A stretch of 64,000 bases of DNA from Granulosicoccus sp964594905 (GTDB taxonomy: Bacteria > Pseudomonadota > Gammaproteobacteria > Granulosicoccales > Granulosicoccaceae), in assembly GCA_964594905.1 (NCBI GenBank), contig CAZQOI010000004.1, forward strand, positions 19,106 to 83,105, written 5' to 3'. The position numbers and the translations under genes were made by a program. Positions 37,017 through 46,830 of the stretch are shown here, piece by piece; position 1 is the first letter of the stretch; the number at the start of each line of letters is the position of its first letter. The notes beneath the pieces were generated by a model. The model had not been told where the DNA came from, did no database searches, and worked only from the letters and a program-made list of their open reading frames with translations.

Positions 37017-38097
37017 TACCAAATTCCGACTGCCAGCTCGGCAACGTATCGCTACTGTCGCTTGATGCGGTAAACACAGCCCGAGCAATAGCGCGCGTCA
37101 GGCAAAGCGCTCCAGCATGCCCAAGCAACATCGAGTCAGCAACTGGATCGCTAAGGTCTCGCTTTGCAGTAGACACTGAAAAAACCAGGTCGCCGTCATA
37201 GGCTGTATGCGCCGGGACTACCGCTCGTGCAATGCCATCCTGAGCCGCAACCGCGAAGCGTTTCAACTGTGCCTTGGTCATTTTCGCATCAGTTGCAACA
37301 ATGGCAATGGTTGTATTCATTGGTACATCGGGATCTATATCAGCGACGTGTTCACCACGCTGCCGCGACAAGTCTTCGAAAGCCTTCAGTTTTTGATTTT
37401 GCGGTATCAGCAAAGCCTCTTCAGGTGCCGCCACACCTAGTCCGCCAAATTCGTTGGCAACTTCATAAGGCGCTGCCCAGAATCGATCAGTACCGGGAAC
37501 TACCACGCTCCCATGAGGGTTAGCAGCGACAAGAGCACCTACTGTGCAACCATTTGGCAGTACCAATGATGCAGAACCCAATCCACCTTTGTAGTCTGCG
37601 GTTGTCGCGCCAAAACCTGCGCCTGCAGTACCGAGCTCGAACTCAGATGTCGCGCTCTTTAGCGCTGATGCACCCAGAGCTCGATACAGATCACCATCAA
37701 CAGAGACGTGTCCACCGTTAAAAAAATCGAACAGGATGGCGGCAGGTACGATAGGGATATTGACGTTTCCAACAGGAAAACCCTTGCCTTGTTTGCCAAG
37801 CTCGTTGGCCACTGCCGACGCGGCATCAAGACCCAGTGCCGAACCACCAGACAAGACCAATGCATCTACACGTTCAACCAGCTTGTCAGCTCCCAGGCAA
37901 TCTGTTTCTCGCGTTCCCGGTGCACCACCCATGACATCTACCGATGCAATAAAGGGTTCGCTTGATGTCAGTACCGTGGTGCCAGTCTTTGCCTGTTGAT
38001 CATGAGCATGGCCCACAAGTAGTCCATCAACATCAGTGATGAGATTACGCTTACCTACTGTAAAACTCGCAGATGTTGAATCAGATGCAGCGACCAC
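37006..38097 (-). CDS. P1-family peptidase (DmpA/BapA/NylC-like N-terminal nucleophile hydrolase)
   Basis: The protein has about 363 residues. Family features include TDVDGLLVGHAHD, DVMGGAPGTRETD, VDALVLSGGSALGLDAASAV and the CTVGALVAANPHG segment, whose Thr (about residue 185) is the candidate nucleophile exposed by self-cleavage. Members include DmpA aminopeptidase, beta-peptidyl aminopeptidases and nylon-oligomer hydrolase NylC. GTG 38097 has GGAGG 6 bases upstream and overlaps the SDR gene by 17 bases; an ATG at 38115 is the alternative. It closes the uptake-catabolism island, so hydrolysis of an imported amide or peptide is likely. No signal peptide is seen. Confidence 0.88.
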   Translation of the reverse strand: MVAASDSTSASFTVGKRNLITDVDGLLVGHAHDQQAKTGTTVLTSSEPFIASVDVMGGAPGTRETDCLGADKLVERVDALVLSGGSALGLDAASAVANELGKQGKGFPVGNVNIPIVPAAILFDFFNGGHVSVDGDLYRALGASALKSATSEFELGTAGAGFGATTADYKGGLGSASLVLPNGCTVGALVAANPHGSVVVPGTDRFWAAPYEVANEFGGLGVAAPEEALLIPQNQKLKAFEDLSRQRGEHVADIDPDVPMNTTIAIVATDAKMTKAQLKRFAVAAQDGIARAVVPAHTAYDGDLVFSVSTAKRDLSDPVADSMLLGHAGALCLTRAIARAVFTASSDSSDTLPSWQSEFGRSN

Positions 38098-38866
38098 CGT
38101 CGACCTCCATCGCAACGCCAGTTACCATCGACGCTTCATCAGAACACAGATAGCAGGCGGCATTGCCCATATCCTCCGGGGTGCTGAATCGTCCAAGTGG
38201 AATAGTGGACAGAAATTTTGCCCGAATCTCAGGGGTGTCCTCACCCATAAAGGATTTAAGTAACGGTGTTTCACCAGCAACAGGATTGATCGCATTAACG
38301 CGTATACCTTGTGGCGCTAGTTCTACAGCCATGGCTTTGGTTGCAGTAATCATCCACCCTTTTGATGCGTTGTACCAGCTTAGACGCGGACGTGGACTGA
38401 CACCTGCGGTGGACGCGACATTCAACACCACACCGTAACCTTGCGCTTTCATCAAAGGTACAAAATGATGCGCCATCCAGAACACTGATTTTGTATTTAC
38501 TTGAAGCACCCGATCAAAGTCCGTTTCAGTAATCGCATCAAGCTCATTGGGCAGATGGGTAACGCCCGCATTGTTGACGAAGATATCAATGCCACCAAGG
38601 CTTGACTCAAGCATGGTTTTCATTTCTGCCATGCTGTCACCAGATGACACATCAACCGCGCAGGACAACACAACTTGATCTGTGGACTGACAACACGTAC
38701 TGCGCAATTCATCTGCGGTTTTCTGTGCACCAGTTTCGTTAATGTCGGCGACGATGACACTCGCCCCTTCGCGCAGAAACTTCGCGGCTATTCCTTCGCC
38801 AAATCCTGAAGCTGCTCCAGTGATGATCGCGCGTTTACCTGCCAGACGTCCTGCTGAATTAACCAT
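38081..38866 (-). CDS. short-chain dehydrogenase/reductase (SDR)
   Basis: This 261-residue classical SDR has cofactor motif TGAASGFGEG (about 17-26), NNAG (about 99-102), catalytic Ser in NVASTAG and YNASK (about 157-161). The C-terminus ends VTGVAMEVDGGRCI. An acidic residue after the second strand (VIVADINE) suggests NAD preference. The substrate is unknown; many relatives oxidise sugar or amino alcohols. Its start lies inside the end of the aldehyde dehydrogenase gene (8-base overlap), so an alcohol-aldehyde-acid sequence with that enzyme is plausible. Confidence 0.9.
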   Translation of the reverse strand: MVNSAGRLAGKRAIITGAASGFGEGIAAKFLREGASVIVADINETGAQKTADELRSTCCQSTDQVVLSCAVDVSSGDSMAEMKTMLESSLGGIDIFVNNAGVTHLPNELDAITETDFDRVLQVNTKSVFWMAHHFVPLMKAQGYGVVLNVASTAGVSPRPRLSWYNASKGWMITATKAMAVELAPQGIRVNAINPVAGETPLLKSFMGEDTPEIRAKFLSTIPLGRFSTPEDMGNAACYLCSDEASMVTGVAMEVDGGRCI

Positions 38867-40316
38867 GTCTTACCGCTACCGTTTTTAACGTGGAAAAACC
38901 ATAAAGAGCTTCAAAACCCTTCTCCCGACCATGGCCTGACTTGCCAACACCGCCAAACGGCAATTCAACACCACCACCAGCACCGTAATTGTTGACAAAG
39001 ACTTGCCCGGCACGCAAGGCTTTCGACAAGCGCATCTGCCGACCACCATCATTGGTCCAAACAGCAGCAACCAAACCGAACTCGGTCCCATTGGCGATGG
39101 CTATTGCGTCTTCTTCAGTGTCAAACGGAATAACGACCTGCACAGGACCAAATATTTCCTCCTGTGCGAGTTTGTGCGTCGGTGGTACATCTTTGAATAA
39201 GGTCGGTACAACATAGTATCCATGTTCATCCGCCTCCGCACTGAGTTTTCCTTGTGCCGCAATGGTTAGATCATTTCCATCGGCGAGATAAGCCTCGACA
39301 AGTGATTTTTGACGCGCGGATATCAAAGGCCCAACATTTAAATCTGCTTCTGCCGGGCCAACAGCTAAGGATGCATAGTGCTGCGACAGTCGATTGATCA
39401 GCTCATCGTAGATACCACGCTGTACTACCAGTCGCGAAGCAGCAGAGCAGGTTTGCCCAGCGTTCTGGATACCAGCATTAATCAGAAATGGTAAGGCTGC
39501 ATCCATATCAGCATCGTCAAAGACAACTTGTGCAGACTTGCCACCAAGCTCAAGCGTAACGGGTACAACGTTCTCACCTGCTGACTGCTGCACCAATCGA
39601 CCGGTATTAACAGAACCTGTGAAGGAGACATGTTGTACACCGGTATGTCGACTCAAGGAAGCACCCGCTTCAGCGCCAAGGCCAGGCACTACGTTCACAA
39701 CTCCTGCTGGAAAGCCTGCCTGACGAGTCAGTTCGGTAAATACCAAGGCGGTCAGGCAGGCCTCCTCAGCAGGCTTCAATACAGTCGCATTACCCATTGC
39801 CAATGCCGCACCAACCGAACGCCCGATGATTTGCATTGGATAGTTCCATGGAACGATATGGCCTGTGACACCATGCGGTTCGCGCAAGGTATATACCGTG
39901 TATCCATCAAGGTATGGCAATGTTTCGCCGTGCACCTTGTCAGCCGCACCCGCGTAGTATTCGCAATAACGCGCTAGCGCTATTGCATCGTTACGTGCCT
40001 GGCTTAATGGCTTTCCAACGTCTTGCGCCTCAAGTATCGCTAACGCTTCCACATTATCCAGTACGAGCGATCCAAGTTTCGTCAAACAACGTCCACGCTC
40101 CAGCGCTGTCATACGTCCCCACTCGCCATCTAGCGATGCCCGGGCTGCGTTTACAGCGAGATCAATATCAGCAGCCGTACCTCTGGCAATATTGCACAAG
40201 GTTTGACCATTAGATGGGTTTATTAATGGCAAGGTCTGATTCTCAACAGGTGCCTGCCACTTACCATCGATAAAACAGTTTTCAGAGCTTATCGAAAATT
40301 CAACAAGTGGATTCAT
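38859..40316 (-). CDS. NAD(P)-dependent aldehyde dehydrogenase
   Basis: The protein has 485 residues. The general base Glu is in LELGGKSAQVV (about 250-260) and the nucleophilic Cys in GQTCSAASRL (about 285-294). IVPWNYPMQIIGRSVGAALAMGN and the terminal GVELPFGGVGKSGHGREKG also match betaine- or aminoaldehyde-type dehydrogenases. Together with the transporter genes upstream it suggests oxidation of an aldehyde derived from the imported compound. ATG 40316 is chosen over GTG 40331, which would add five residues. A palindromic operator-like site lies 39 bases before the start. Confidence 0.92.
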   Translation of the reverse strand: MNPLVEFSISSENCFIDGKWQAPVENQTLPLINPSNGQTLCNIARGTAADIDLAVNAARASLDGEWGRMTALERGRCLTKLGSLVLDNVEALAILEAQDVGKPLSQARNDAIALARYCEYYAGAADKVHGETLPYLDGYTVYTLREPHGVTGHIVPWNYPMQIIGRSVGAALAMGNATVLKPAEEACLTALVFTELTRQAGFPAGVVNVVPGLGAEAGASLSRHTGVQHVSFTGSVNTGRLVQQSAGENVVPVTLELGGKSAQVVFDDADMDAALPFLINAGIQNAGQTCSAASRLVVQRGIYDELINRLSQHYASLAVGPAEADLNVGPLISARQKSLVEAYLADGNDLTIAAQGKLSAEADEHGYYVVPTLFKDVPPTHKLAQEEIFGPVQVVIPFDTEEDAIAIANGTEFGLVAAVWTNDGGRQMRLSKALRAGQVFVNNYGAGGGVELPFGGVGKSGHGREKGFEALYGFSTLKTVAVRHG

Positions 40317-40354
40317 GATATTCGGTCTCACATTGGTTCGATTTTATTGTGCTT

Positions 40355-40369
40355 ACTAAATCGTTTAGT
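40355..40369 (-). promoter_or_regulatory. palindromic operator-like site upstream of aldehyde dehydrogenase
   Basis: ACTAAATCGTTTAGT is a perfect inverted repeat with 6-base arms around TCG, lying in the 81-base gap between the transporter ATPase and the dehydrogenase. AT-rich sequence follows on the minus strand (AATAAAAT), where a -10 element would be. The form resembles TetR-family operators. No regulator gene is adjacent in the window. Confidence 0.45.
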
Positions 40370-40397
40370 GTGTCGTTGTTCAGCACTGACTATGGCG

Positions 40398-42017
40398 TTA
40401 GTTACTCGGTAATTCAGGTACTGCCTCAATCAGCGCCTTGGTGTATTCATGTTGTGGTTGCGCAAAAACCGTATCAGTGTCACCCGACTCGACTATCGTG
40501 CCGCTACGCATGACTAGCACCCGGTCAGTGACATTACGGACCACCGACAAATCGTGCGAAATAAACAGATAGCTAAGGCTATGTTCATCACCGAGCTGTG
40601 CGAGTAGCTCAAGCACTTGCGCCCTGACAGAAACATCAAGTGCGGACACAGCCTCATCCAGAACGATCAGTTTCGGACGCGTGATCAGTGCACGAGCAAT
40701 TGCTATTCTCTGACGTTGACCGCCGGAGAACTCATGAATGAATTTATCGGCATCTTGTACTGACAAACCTACACTTTCCAACGCTGCATCGACTAGCTGC
40801 ATGCGCTCTCGCTTGGCAATGCTGCCACTTAACACATGCAAGGGTTCCGCAACCAGTCGTGCAACACGGTGCCTGGGATTAAACGAACCATAGGGATCCT
40901 GAAAGACAACCTGCATATGTTGACGTGATTGACGAAGGGTCTCCGGATCACTCAAATCTCTACCCAGTAGTTTGACATGACCTCCGTTTATCTTTTGCAG
41001 TCCAAGTAGCGCACGCGCCAACGTAGACTTACCACAACCGCTTTCGCCCACCAGTCCAACATTCTCACCAGACTTTATCTCGAAACTGACTCCATCAACT
41101 GCACGGAAAAACCGTGCTGGCGCAAATAGACGACGTCGGGAAAGCGGATACTCACAGACCAAGCTATCAACCGATAACAATGGCGCAGTCGATTCACTGG
41201 TCGCAGAAATTAGCGGCGAATTTTTTAAGGATTTTGCAGCAGGTACGAACGATGAAGCTTCGAATAAGGTTCGCGTGTAAGGGTGACGTTGCTCGCGAAA
41301 AACGACTTCAGTTGGTCCACTCTCCATAATCTCGCCATCGCGCATGATCACTACGTCGTCAGCTATCGCAGATACAACAGCAAGATCGTGTGTAATCAAT
41401 ATCAGGGCGAGGTGCCTCTCAGCTTTCAAGGAACTAAGAAGATCAAGAATACCAGCCTGCGTCGTCACATCGAGCGCTGTTGTCGGTTCATCAGCAATGA
41501 GCAACTTAGGTTGGCAGGCAATCGCTATCGCTATAACGACACGTTGACGTTGACCACCCGATAATTCATGTGGATAGCGCGATAACGGGAATTGATCGGG
41601 CGGCAATCCCACGCGCGCGAGAGTTATTTCTGCAATGCGATCAGCTTCCGTTCGCGATACGCGACGGTGTAAACGAATACTCTCAGTTATCTGCTGACCA
41701 ATATTATGAACCGGATTAAGAGCAGTCATCGGCTCCTGAAAAATCATACCGATTTCACTACCTCGAAGCTCACAGAGCGCTGCTTCATCAAGGCTCGTCA
41801 ATTCCATACCATCGAACTGTATAGCGCCACGGCATTCTGCACCATTGGGTAATAGCTGCATGATTGACAAGGCCGTCATGGATTTACCAGACCCACTCTC
41901 GCCAATTATGCCCAGGGTACGACCCTCTGCAACCGATAGACTGACATCAGTCAGTATGGTGCTGTCATGTATGGACAAGTTCAGGTTTTGAACTTCCAGC
42001 AAGGGCTTCGTGCTCAT
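40398..42017 (-). CDS. dipeptide/oligopeptide ABC transporter double ATPase (DppD-DppF fusion)
   Basis: The protein has 539 residues with two ABC domains. Walker A GESGSGKSM and GESGCGKST, signatures LSGGQRQR and FSGGQRQR, and Walker B LLIADEPTTALD and LIVLDEAVSALD are all present. Note Ala in place of Pro-Thr in the second D-loop region (DEAVSALD), common in DppF-like domains. It energises the two permeases encoded directly upstream. It is a paralogue of YejF at 9616 with the same fused design but belongs to a separate operon. Confidence 0.92.
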   Translation of the reverse strand: MSTKPLLEVQNLNLSIHDSTILTDVSLSVAEGRTLGIIGESGSGKSMTALSIMQLLPNGAECRGAIQFDGMELTSLDEAALCELRGSEIGMIFQEPMTALNPVHNIGQQITESIRLHRRVSRTEADRIAEITLARVGLPPDQFPLSRYPHELSGGQRQRVVIAIAIACQPKLLIADEPTTALDVTTQAGILDLLSSLKAERHLALILITHDLAVVSAIADDVVIMRDGEIMESGPTEVVFREQRHPYTRTLFEASSFVPAAKSLKNSPLISATSESTAPLLSVDSLVCEYPLSRRRLFAPARFFRAVDGVSFEIKSGENVGLVGESGCGKSTLARALLGLQKINGGHVKLLGRDLSDPETLRQSRQHMQVVFQDPYGSFNPRHRVARLVAEPLHVLSGSIAKRERMQLVDAALESVGLSVQDADKFIHEFSGGQRQRIAIARALITRPKLIVLDEAVSALDVSVRAQVLELLAQLGDEHSLSYLFISHDLSVVRNVTDRVLVMRSGTIVESGDTDTVFAQPQHEYTKALIEAVPELPSN

Positions 42018-42041
42018 GGGCTGACACAACTCATTAGCAAA

Positions 42042-42857
42042 TCATCGCTGGCGACGGACACGCGGGTCCAGGTAATCGCGCAAACCGTCACCAAGAAGAT
42101 TAAGACCAAGCACAGTCAAAACGATAGCGAGGCCCGGGATCAAAGCTAAATGAGGGGCCAGTGTGATCAGTGTCTGGCTGTCAGCGAGCATACGTCCCCA
42201 ACTGGGCGTGGGCGGTTGAGCACCAAGGCCCACATAAGACAATCCAGCCTCAGCAAGAATACCAAGTGAAAACTGTATCGTGCCTTGTACGATTAACAGG
42301 TTAAGCATGTTCGGCAAGATGTGCTCCACGGAAATTCTCACAGTGTTCTTACCCGCTACTCTCGCGGCCATAACAAATTCGCGCGTCCAGTGTGATAAGG
42401 CTGCACCACGTGTAAGGCGAGCAAAAACCGGAATATTGAAGATGCCTATAGCAATGATTGCGTTTACTGCACCGGGGCCAAATACAGCTGTAATCAGAAT
42501 TGCAATCAGTAACGCTGGAAAGGCAAACACCAGATCATTAGCGCGCATGATGGTTTCATCAATCAGACCACCCCGTTGCGATGCTGCCGCTAGTCCAAGC
42601 GGCACACCAATTCCCATACCGATGATTACTGCAACAATTGCGACAGCGATGGATGTACGAGCACCCACCATAACCATCGAGAGAATGTCGCGGCCAAAGT
42701 GATCAGTTCCCAGTAAATTTTCGCTATTTGGCGTTTGCATCTTGTTACGAATGTCGAGTGATTCGACATCGAAAGGTGTCCAGAAGTAGCTTGTCAGGGC
42801 AAGGGCAATGACAAGCACCACTAGAACAGCACCTACAAACAAGTTACCGAGTCTCAT
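42042..42857 (-). CDS. peptide/opine-type ABC transporter permease (DppC-like)
   Basis: This 271-residue permease has an N-terminal helix, the family segment NLLGTDHFGRDILSMVMVGAR and five further helices. The EAA loop is AARVAGKNTVRISVEHILPNM. It is shorter than YejE and of the DppC/OppC type. Its ATG shares one base with the DppB-like stop (TGATG), so the permeases are made in step. Confidence 0.93.
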   Translation of the reverse strand: MRLGNLFVGAVLVVLVIALALTSYFWTPFDVESLDIRNKMQTPNSENLLGTDHFGRDILSMVMVGARTSIAVAIVAVIIGMGIGVPLGLAAASQRGGLIDETIMRANDLVFAFPALLIAILITAVFGPGAVNAIIAIGIFNIPVFARLTRGAALSHWTREFVMAARVAGKNTVRISVEHILPNMLNLLIVQGTIQFSLGILAEAGLSYVGLGAQPPTPSWGRMLADSQTLITLAPHLALIPGLAIVLTVLGLNLLGDGLRDYLDPRVRRQR

Positions 42858-43804
42858 CAGCGGGAGTGCCGTAAACGTGGGTCAACCCATGCGTAGGCGA
42901 TATCAACCAGGAAGGTGACCATGACAACCGCAAACACCAACAACATAACCACGCTTTCAACTACGATGAGATCTCGCTGCGCGATACTTTGAAAAACAAG
43001 ACGCCCAAGCCCTGGTAGAAAAAAAACATTTTCGATAATAATGGCACCAGCCAGTAGAAACGAAAACTGCAAACCAATAATCGTCAAGACCGGAATCATT
43101 GCGTTTCTGAGTGCATGACGCCATAAGGCTTGTCTTTGAGACAAACCTTTTGCTCTGGCAGTGCGCATGAAGTCTTCCGACAATACATCCAACAAGGAAG
43201 AACGCATGACACGCGTAAGAATGGCCGCTTGGGGAAGCGCTAGTGCAATCGCCGGCAATGTCAGAGATTTGATAGCCGCAAAGAAGCCTTGATCCCAGCC
43301 AACAAAGCCGCCTGCTGAAAACCATTGCAAATTGATGGCAAACAGTAGCACCAACAACATCGCAAACCAGAAATTCGGAATAGCAATACCAAGCTGAGTA
43401 AAACCCATGATGGTGGTATCCGGCCAACGTCCGCGACGATTAGCCGCGAGCATGCCAGCCGGAAAGGCAATCAGTGTTGACAACAATAATGCATAGATTG
43501 CTAACGGCAGGGAGATCCATAAGCGATCACGGATCATGTCAACTACAGGAGTTTTATAAGTGTATGAAGTACCAAAGTCGCCCCGCAGCAAACCGCCAAT
43601 CCAATTGAAGTAGCGGGCAACTCGTGATTGATCAAGGCCAAGTTCGCTACGTAAGGCGGCTACCGTATCTGGCGCTGCGTTCAGACCCAACATATAGGCG
43701 GCTGGATCGCCGGGGACAATTTCGATACTGATAAAAATTACCAGGCTCGCTACTAGTAGAGTCAATAGTAGCGAGCCCGATCTACGCAGGAGATAACGAA
43801 GCAT
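42857..43804 (-). CDS. peptide/opine-type ABC transporter permease (DppB-like)
   Basis: This 315-residue permease has six predicted helices, an N-terminal MLRYLLRRSGSLLLTLLVA anchor, the PGDPAAYMLG periplasmic motif and the EAA loop ARAKGLSQRQALWRHALRNA. It forms the channel with the DppC-like protein. The start is 51 bases after the binding-protein stop on the same strand. Confidence 0.93.
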   Translation of the reverse strand: MLRYLLRRSGSLLLTLLVASLVIFISIEIVPGDPAAYMLGLNAAPDTVAALRSELGLDQSRVARYFNWIGGLLRGDFGTSYTYKTPVVDMIRDRLWISLPLAIYALLLSTLIAFPAGMLAANRRGRWPDTTIMGFTQLGIAIPNFWFAMLLVLLFAINLQWFSAGGFVGWDQGFFAAIKSLTLPAIALALPQAAILTRVMRSSLLDVLSEDFMRTARAKGLSQRQALWRHALRNAMIPVLTIIGLQFSFLLAGAIIIENVFFLPGLGRLVFQSIAQRDLIVVESVVMLLVFAVVMVTFLVDIAYAWVDPRLRHSR

Positions 43805-43855
43805 CGATGTGCGTCGTGAGGATTTACATCAATTCAGTGAATAAGAACAAACGCC

Positions 43856-45331
43856 TCACTCTTCCCAATACACACCAGTAAGATCATTGGCTTGTGTTGG
43901 TTGGTTTTCCCATAAACCCTTGAGCTTTACGTTCGCCACACCAGTTTTGGCAAGTTGGAAAAGATATCCATTGACATAATCATCAGCGATGATTTTCTGT
44001 GCATCCTGCAGTAAGGCTGTGCGCTTGTCCTGGTCTGATTCAGCATTGAAGTTTGCCATCAGAGTGACCAACTCAGGGTTGTCGTATTGGAAATAGTATT
44101 CAGGTTTTGCATAGATACCGATATCCATCGGCTCTGTATGCGACACGATAGTCAGGTTAAAGTCCTTCCCTTTGAATACTTGCTCCAGCCACTGCGCCCA
44201 CTCAAGATTTTCTATCTCAGTGTCAATACCGACATCACGAAGCTGAGCTGCGATGATCTCACCACCACGGCGCGCATAAGCAGGCGGTGGCAATTTAAGT
44301 GAAACTGTTAATCCGCTTTCGTGTCCCGCTTCTTTCAACAATGCTTTAGACATCTCCGGGTCATAACTGGAGTTGGCTGTCAGATCGACATAGGCAGGGT
44401 TGTGCGGTGCAAAGTGCGAACCGATGGGCGTGCCATAGCCAAACATCGCACCATCGATAATTTCTTCGCGATTGATGGCATGAGCCAAGGCTTTACGTAC
44501 ACGAACATCATCAAAAGGTGGCTTGGCGTTATTGGTCGACAGGATAGTTTCACCTTCACTTGAGCCAAGTACTACGGCGTATCTAGGATCAGCATCCAGC
44601 TGCGGGAGATTTTCAGGCGCCGGATAGGCTGGGAACGCATCAAGATCACCCGCCATGATGGCGGCAAAAGCTGCAGTCGGTTCACTGATAAATTTGAATG
44701 TGGCCTTTTCAAGCTTAACCGGAGTGCCCCAGTAATCGGCGTTGCGCGCAAGTTCGATCCGATCACCTTGCACCCAGTTATCGAACTTGAAAGGACCAGT
44801 ACCGACAGGATTGTTGGCAGCGGTCTCGATAGACTCTTCACCGACAATAACAGCATCACCCCAGGCAAGATTGAACAACATATTGCCGTCAGGCTGCTTC
44901 AGATTAATGGCTACGGATGTAGTACTCAGTACCTCGACAGAATCAATGTTAGCGAACAGCTGTTTCTGCGCATTTGTGGAATCTTCAGCCATTGCACGTT
45001 CGAGTGAGAACTTTACATCGTCAGCGTTCATGTCGGTGCCATCGTGAAACTTGACACCTTCATTCAATGCGAATACATAACGCTTACCGTCATCTTCTAT
45101 TTCCCATGACGCAGCGAGTGCAGGTGCAACGCTTCCATCTTTAAGAAAACGCGTGAGCCCTTCAAAGACATTCGCATACACCACTTCATCGATCGCAGCG
45201 GCTGCACCGCCAGTTGGATCAAGATTAGGTGGCTCGAGTTGCATACCGATAGTGACATCGGTGCGCGCGGCGAATGCAGTTGTGGTGCTGAGTAAAACCA
45301 CAAGAGACGCAGTAAGGGACATCTTGATCAT
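43856..45331 (-). CDS. peptide/opine-type periplasmic binding protein (SBP family 5)
   Basis: The protein has 491 residues from ATG 45331, with GGAGG 8 bases upstream. A signal peptide ends at AFAA. Family-5 features include IGMQLEPPNLDP, the VYANVFEGLTRF segment, FHDGTDMNADDVKFSLERA and the C-terminal lobe. The ligand cannot be assigned. The neighbouring hydrolases suggest a peptide or N-acylated amine. It is the first transporter gene of the island and lies 117 bases after the M20 hydrolase gene. Confidence 0.93.
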   Translation of the reverse strand: MIKMSLTASLVVLLSTTTAFAARTDVTIGMQLEPPNLDPTGGAAAAIDEVVYANVFEGLTRFLKDGSVAPALAASWEIEDDGKRYVFALNEGVKFHDGTDMNADDVKFSLERAMAEDSTNAQKQLFANIDSVEVLSTTSVAINLKQPDGNMLFNLAWGDAVIVGEESIETAANNPVGTGPFKFDNWVQGDRIELARNADYWGTPVKLEKATFKFISEPTAAFAAIMAGDLDAFPAYPAPENLPQLDADPRYAVVLGSSEGETILSTNNAKPPFDDVRVRKALAHAINREEIIDGAMFGYGTPIGSHFAPHNPAYVDLTANSSYDPEMSKALLKEAGHESGLTVSLKLPPPAYARRGGEIIAAQLRDVGIDTEIENLEWAQWLEQVFKGKDFNLTIVSHTEPMDIGIYAKPEYYFQYDNPELVTLMANFNAESDQDKRTALLQDAQKIIADDYVNGYLFQLAKTGVANVKLKGLWENQPTQANDLTGVYWEE

Positions 45332-45448
45332 GGCAGTTCCTCCAGTGTTTCTATTATTCATAATCTGCGGTTCAGAATGTAAAAATCAAGTTATGGCTCG
45401 TGTTGCCACCGGCGTCTCAAACATGCCGTCGGGCTCACGTAGCGCGCG

Positions 45449-46753
45449 TTATTCGACCAAAAGCGAGGCTAAGGTTGACCCCATGACCATGGCTGAATCC
45501 ATCATATCCTGAATACCGACGTATTCATCCGGTTGATGGGCCAGATCAAGTATTCCAGGGCCATATGCGATGCAATTATGCAATTTTCCGATTCGATCGA
45601 TATGTTTTTGGTCATAAGTGCCCGGGGATACCACATAGTCGGGCTCGCAGTCGAGTTTTCGGCGAATAGCATCAGCGACGGCTGTGACGACTGGTGCGTC
45701 CTTTTTGGTCATGGTGGGCGCAACCGCGAAAAGTTCTTTCATCTGATAGTCAAAGCTGGGACGTCGCTCTTTGGTCTGCTCAAGTAAATCAGTGATCTCC
45801 TGTTTCACCGCATCGACATTTTCTTCCATCAGAAAACGTCTGTCGATAACCATTCGACAACGATCAGGAACAAGCGCTGCAGGAAAACCTGTGTAGTCTT
45901 TCTCAGGTTCATCGAGACCACCATGGATCGAATTGATATTCATTGTTGAACGACGTGCACCTTCGGGTACCACCGGCATAGTTGTTTGCCGTTGCGCCAA
46001 CGCAGGGTAGAGATCATTCTCAAACGTATCCATCACAGCGTTCATATGTCGGACGGCACAGTCACCCAGAAACGGCATTGAACCATGAGCAATGTGACCG
46101 AAGGTTTCTATCTCTGCCCACCAAACACCGCGATGACCAAGGCAGATTCGATCCTTGTTAAGTGGCTCCGGGATAACAACGTGTTGCACGCGTGATGGAT
46201 CAAACCAACCCTGTTCAGCAAGATAGGCAACTCCCGCATAACCGCCTGACTCCTCATCACAAGTACCCGAGATTTCGATGGCACCACGGTACTCAGGAAA
46301 CTCGGCAATAAAGCATTCAGCCGCAATGATCGAAGCCGCAAGCCCGCCTTTCATATCACAGGCACCGCGCCCATAAACCCGACCATCTTTCACGACACCT
46401 GCAAACGGATCTACCGTCCACCTGTCGCCCACGGCAACAACATCAGTATGGGAATTGAAGTGCACGCACTCACCCTGGCTACGCCCTTCATGTCGAGCGA
46501 TGATATTCCAGCGTGGAAAACGATCACTGTCACCAATGGCATCCTGTGCACGAACTCGTTCAATGGCAAAGCCCGAGGTCTTCAGGCGTTTTTCGAGAAA
46601 ATCGCAAATTTCTATATAACCATCACCTGGCGGATTGATGGTCGGGATTCGAATCAGATCAGCAGTCAATTCAATGAGATCGGATTCAGCGTCCTTAATG
46701 CGCGCATCAAGACTTTCGAGTCGCGTGTTGTAGGCTGAGGTGTCAGTGGACAT
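45449..46753 (-). CDS. M20-family metallohydrolase (ArgE/DapE type deacylase)
   Basis: The protein has 434 residues. The two-metal site is clear: HFNSHTDVV, the bridging Asp in GRGACDMKGG, and catalytic Glu-Glu in CDEESGGY. The dimerisation domain follows (RRSTMNINSIHGG). Family members remove acyl or amino-acyl groups from N-acylated amino acids and peptides in the cytoplasm. No secretion signal is seen, so it should act after import by the ABC transporter encoded next. It is the first gene of the island, divergent from a histidine phosphatase. Confidence 0.9.
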   Translation of the reverse strand: MSTDTSAYNTRLESLDARIKDAESDLIELTADLIRIPTINPPGDGYIEICDFLEKRLKTSGFAIERVRAQDAIGDSDRFPRWNIIARHEGRSQGECVHFNSHTDVVAVGDRWTVDPFAGVVKDGRVYGRGACDMKGGLAASIIAAECFIAEFPEYRGAIEISGTCDEESGGYAGVAYLAEQGWFDPSRVQHVVIPEPLNKDRICLGHRGVWWAEIETFGHIAHGSMPFLGDCAVRHMNAVMDTFENDLYPALAQRQTTMPVVPEGARRSTMNINSIHGGLDEPEKDYTGFPAALVPDRCRMVIDRRFLMEENVDAVKQEITDLLEQTKERRPSFDYQMKELFAVAPTMTKKDAPVVTAVADAIRRKLDCEPDYVVSPGTYDQKHIDRIGKLHNCIAYGPGILDLAHQPDEYVGIQDMMDSAMVMGSTLASLLVE

Positions 46754-46830
46754 ATCAACACTAAACCTTGTCAGGTACGACAGCTATACTTCGCAAGGCA
46801 TTCAGCTCCTCACACATTGAACACACATCC

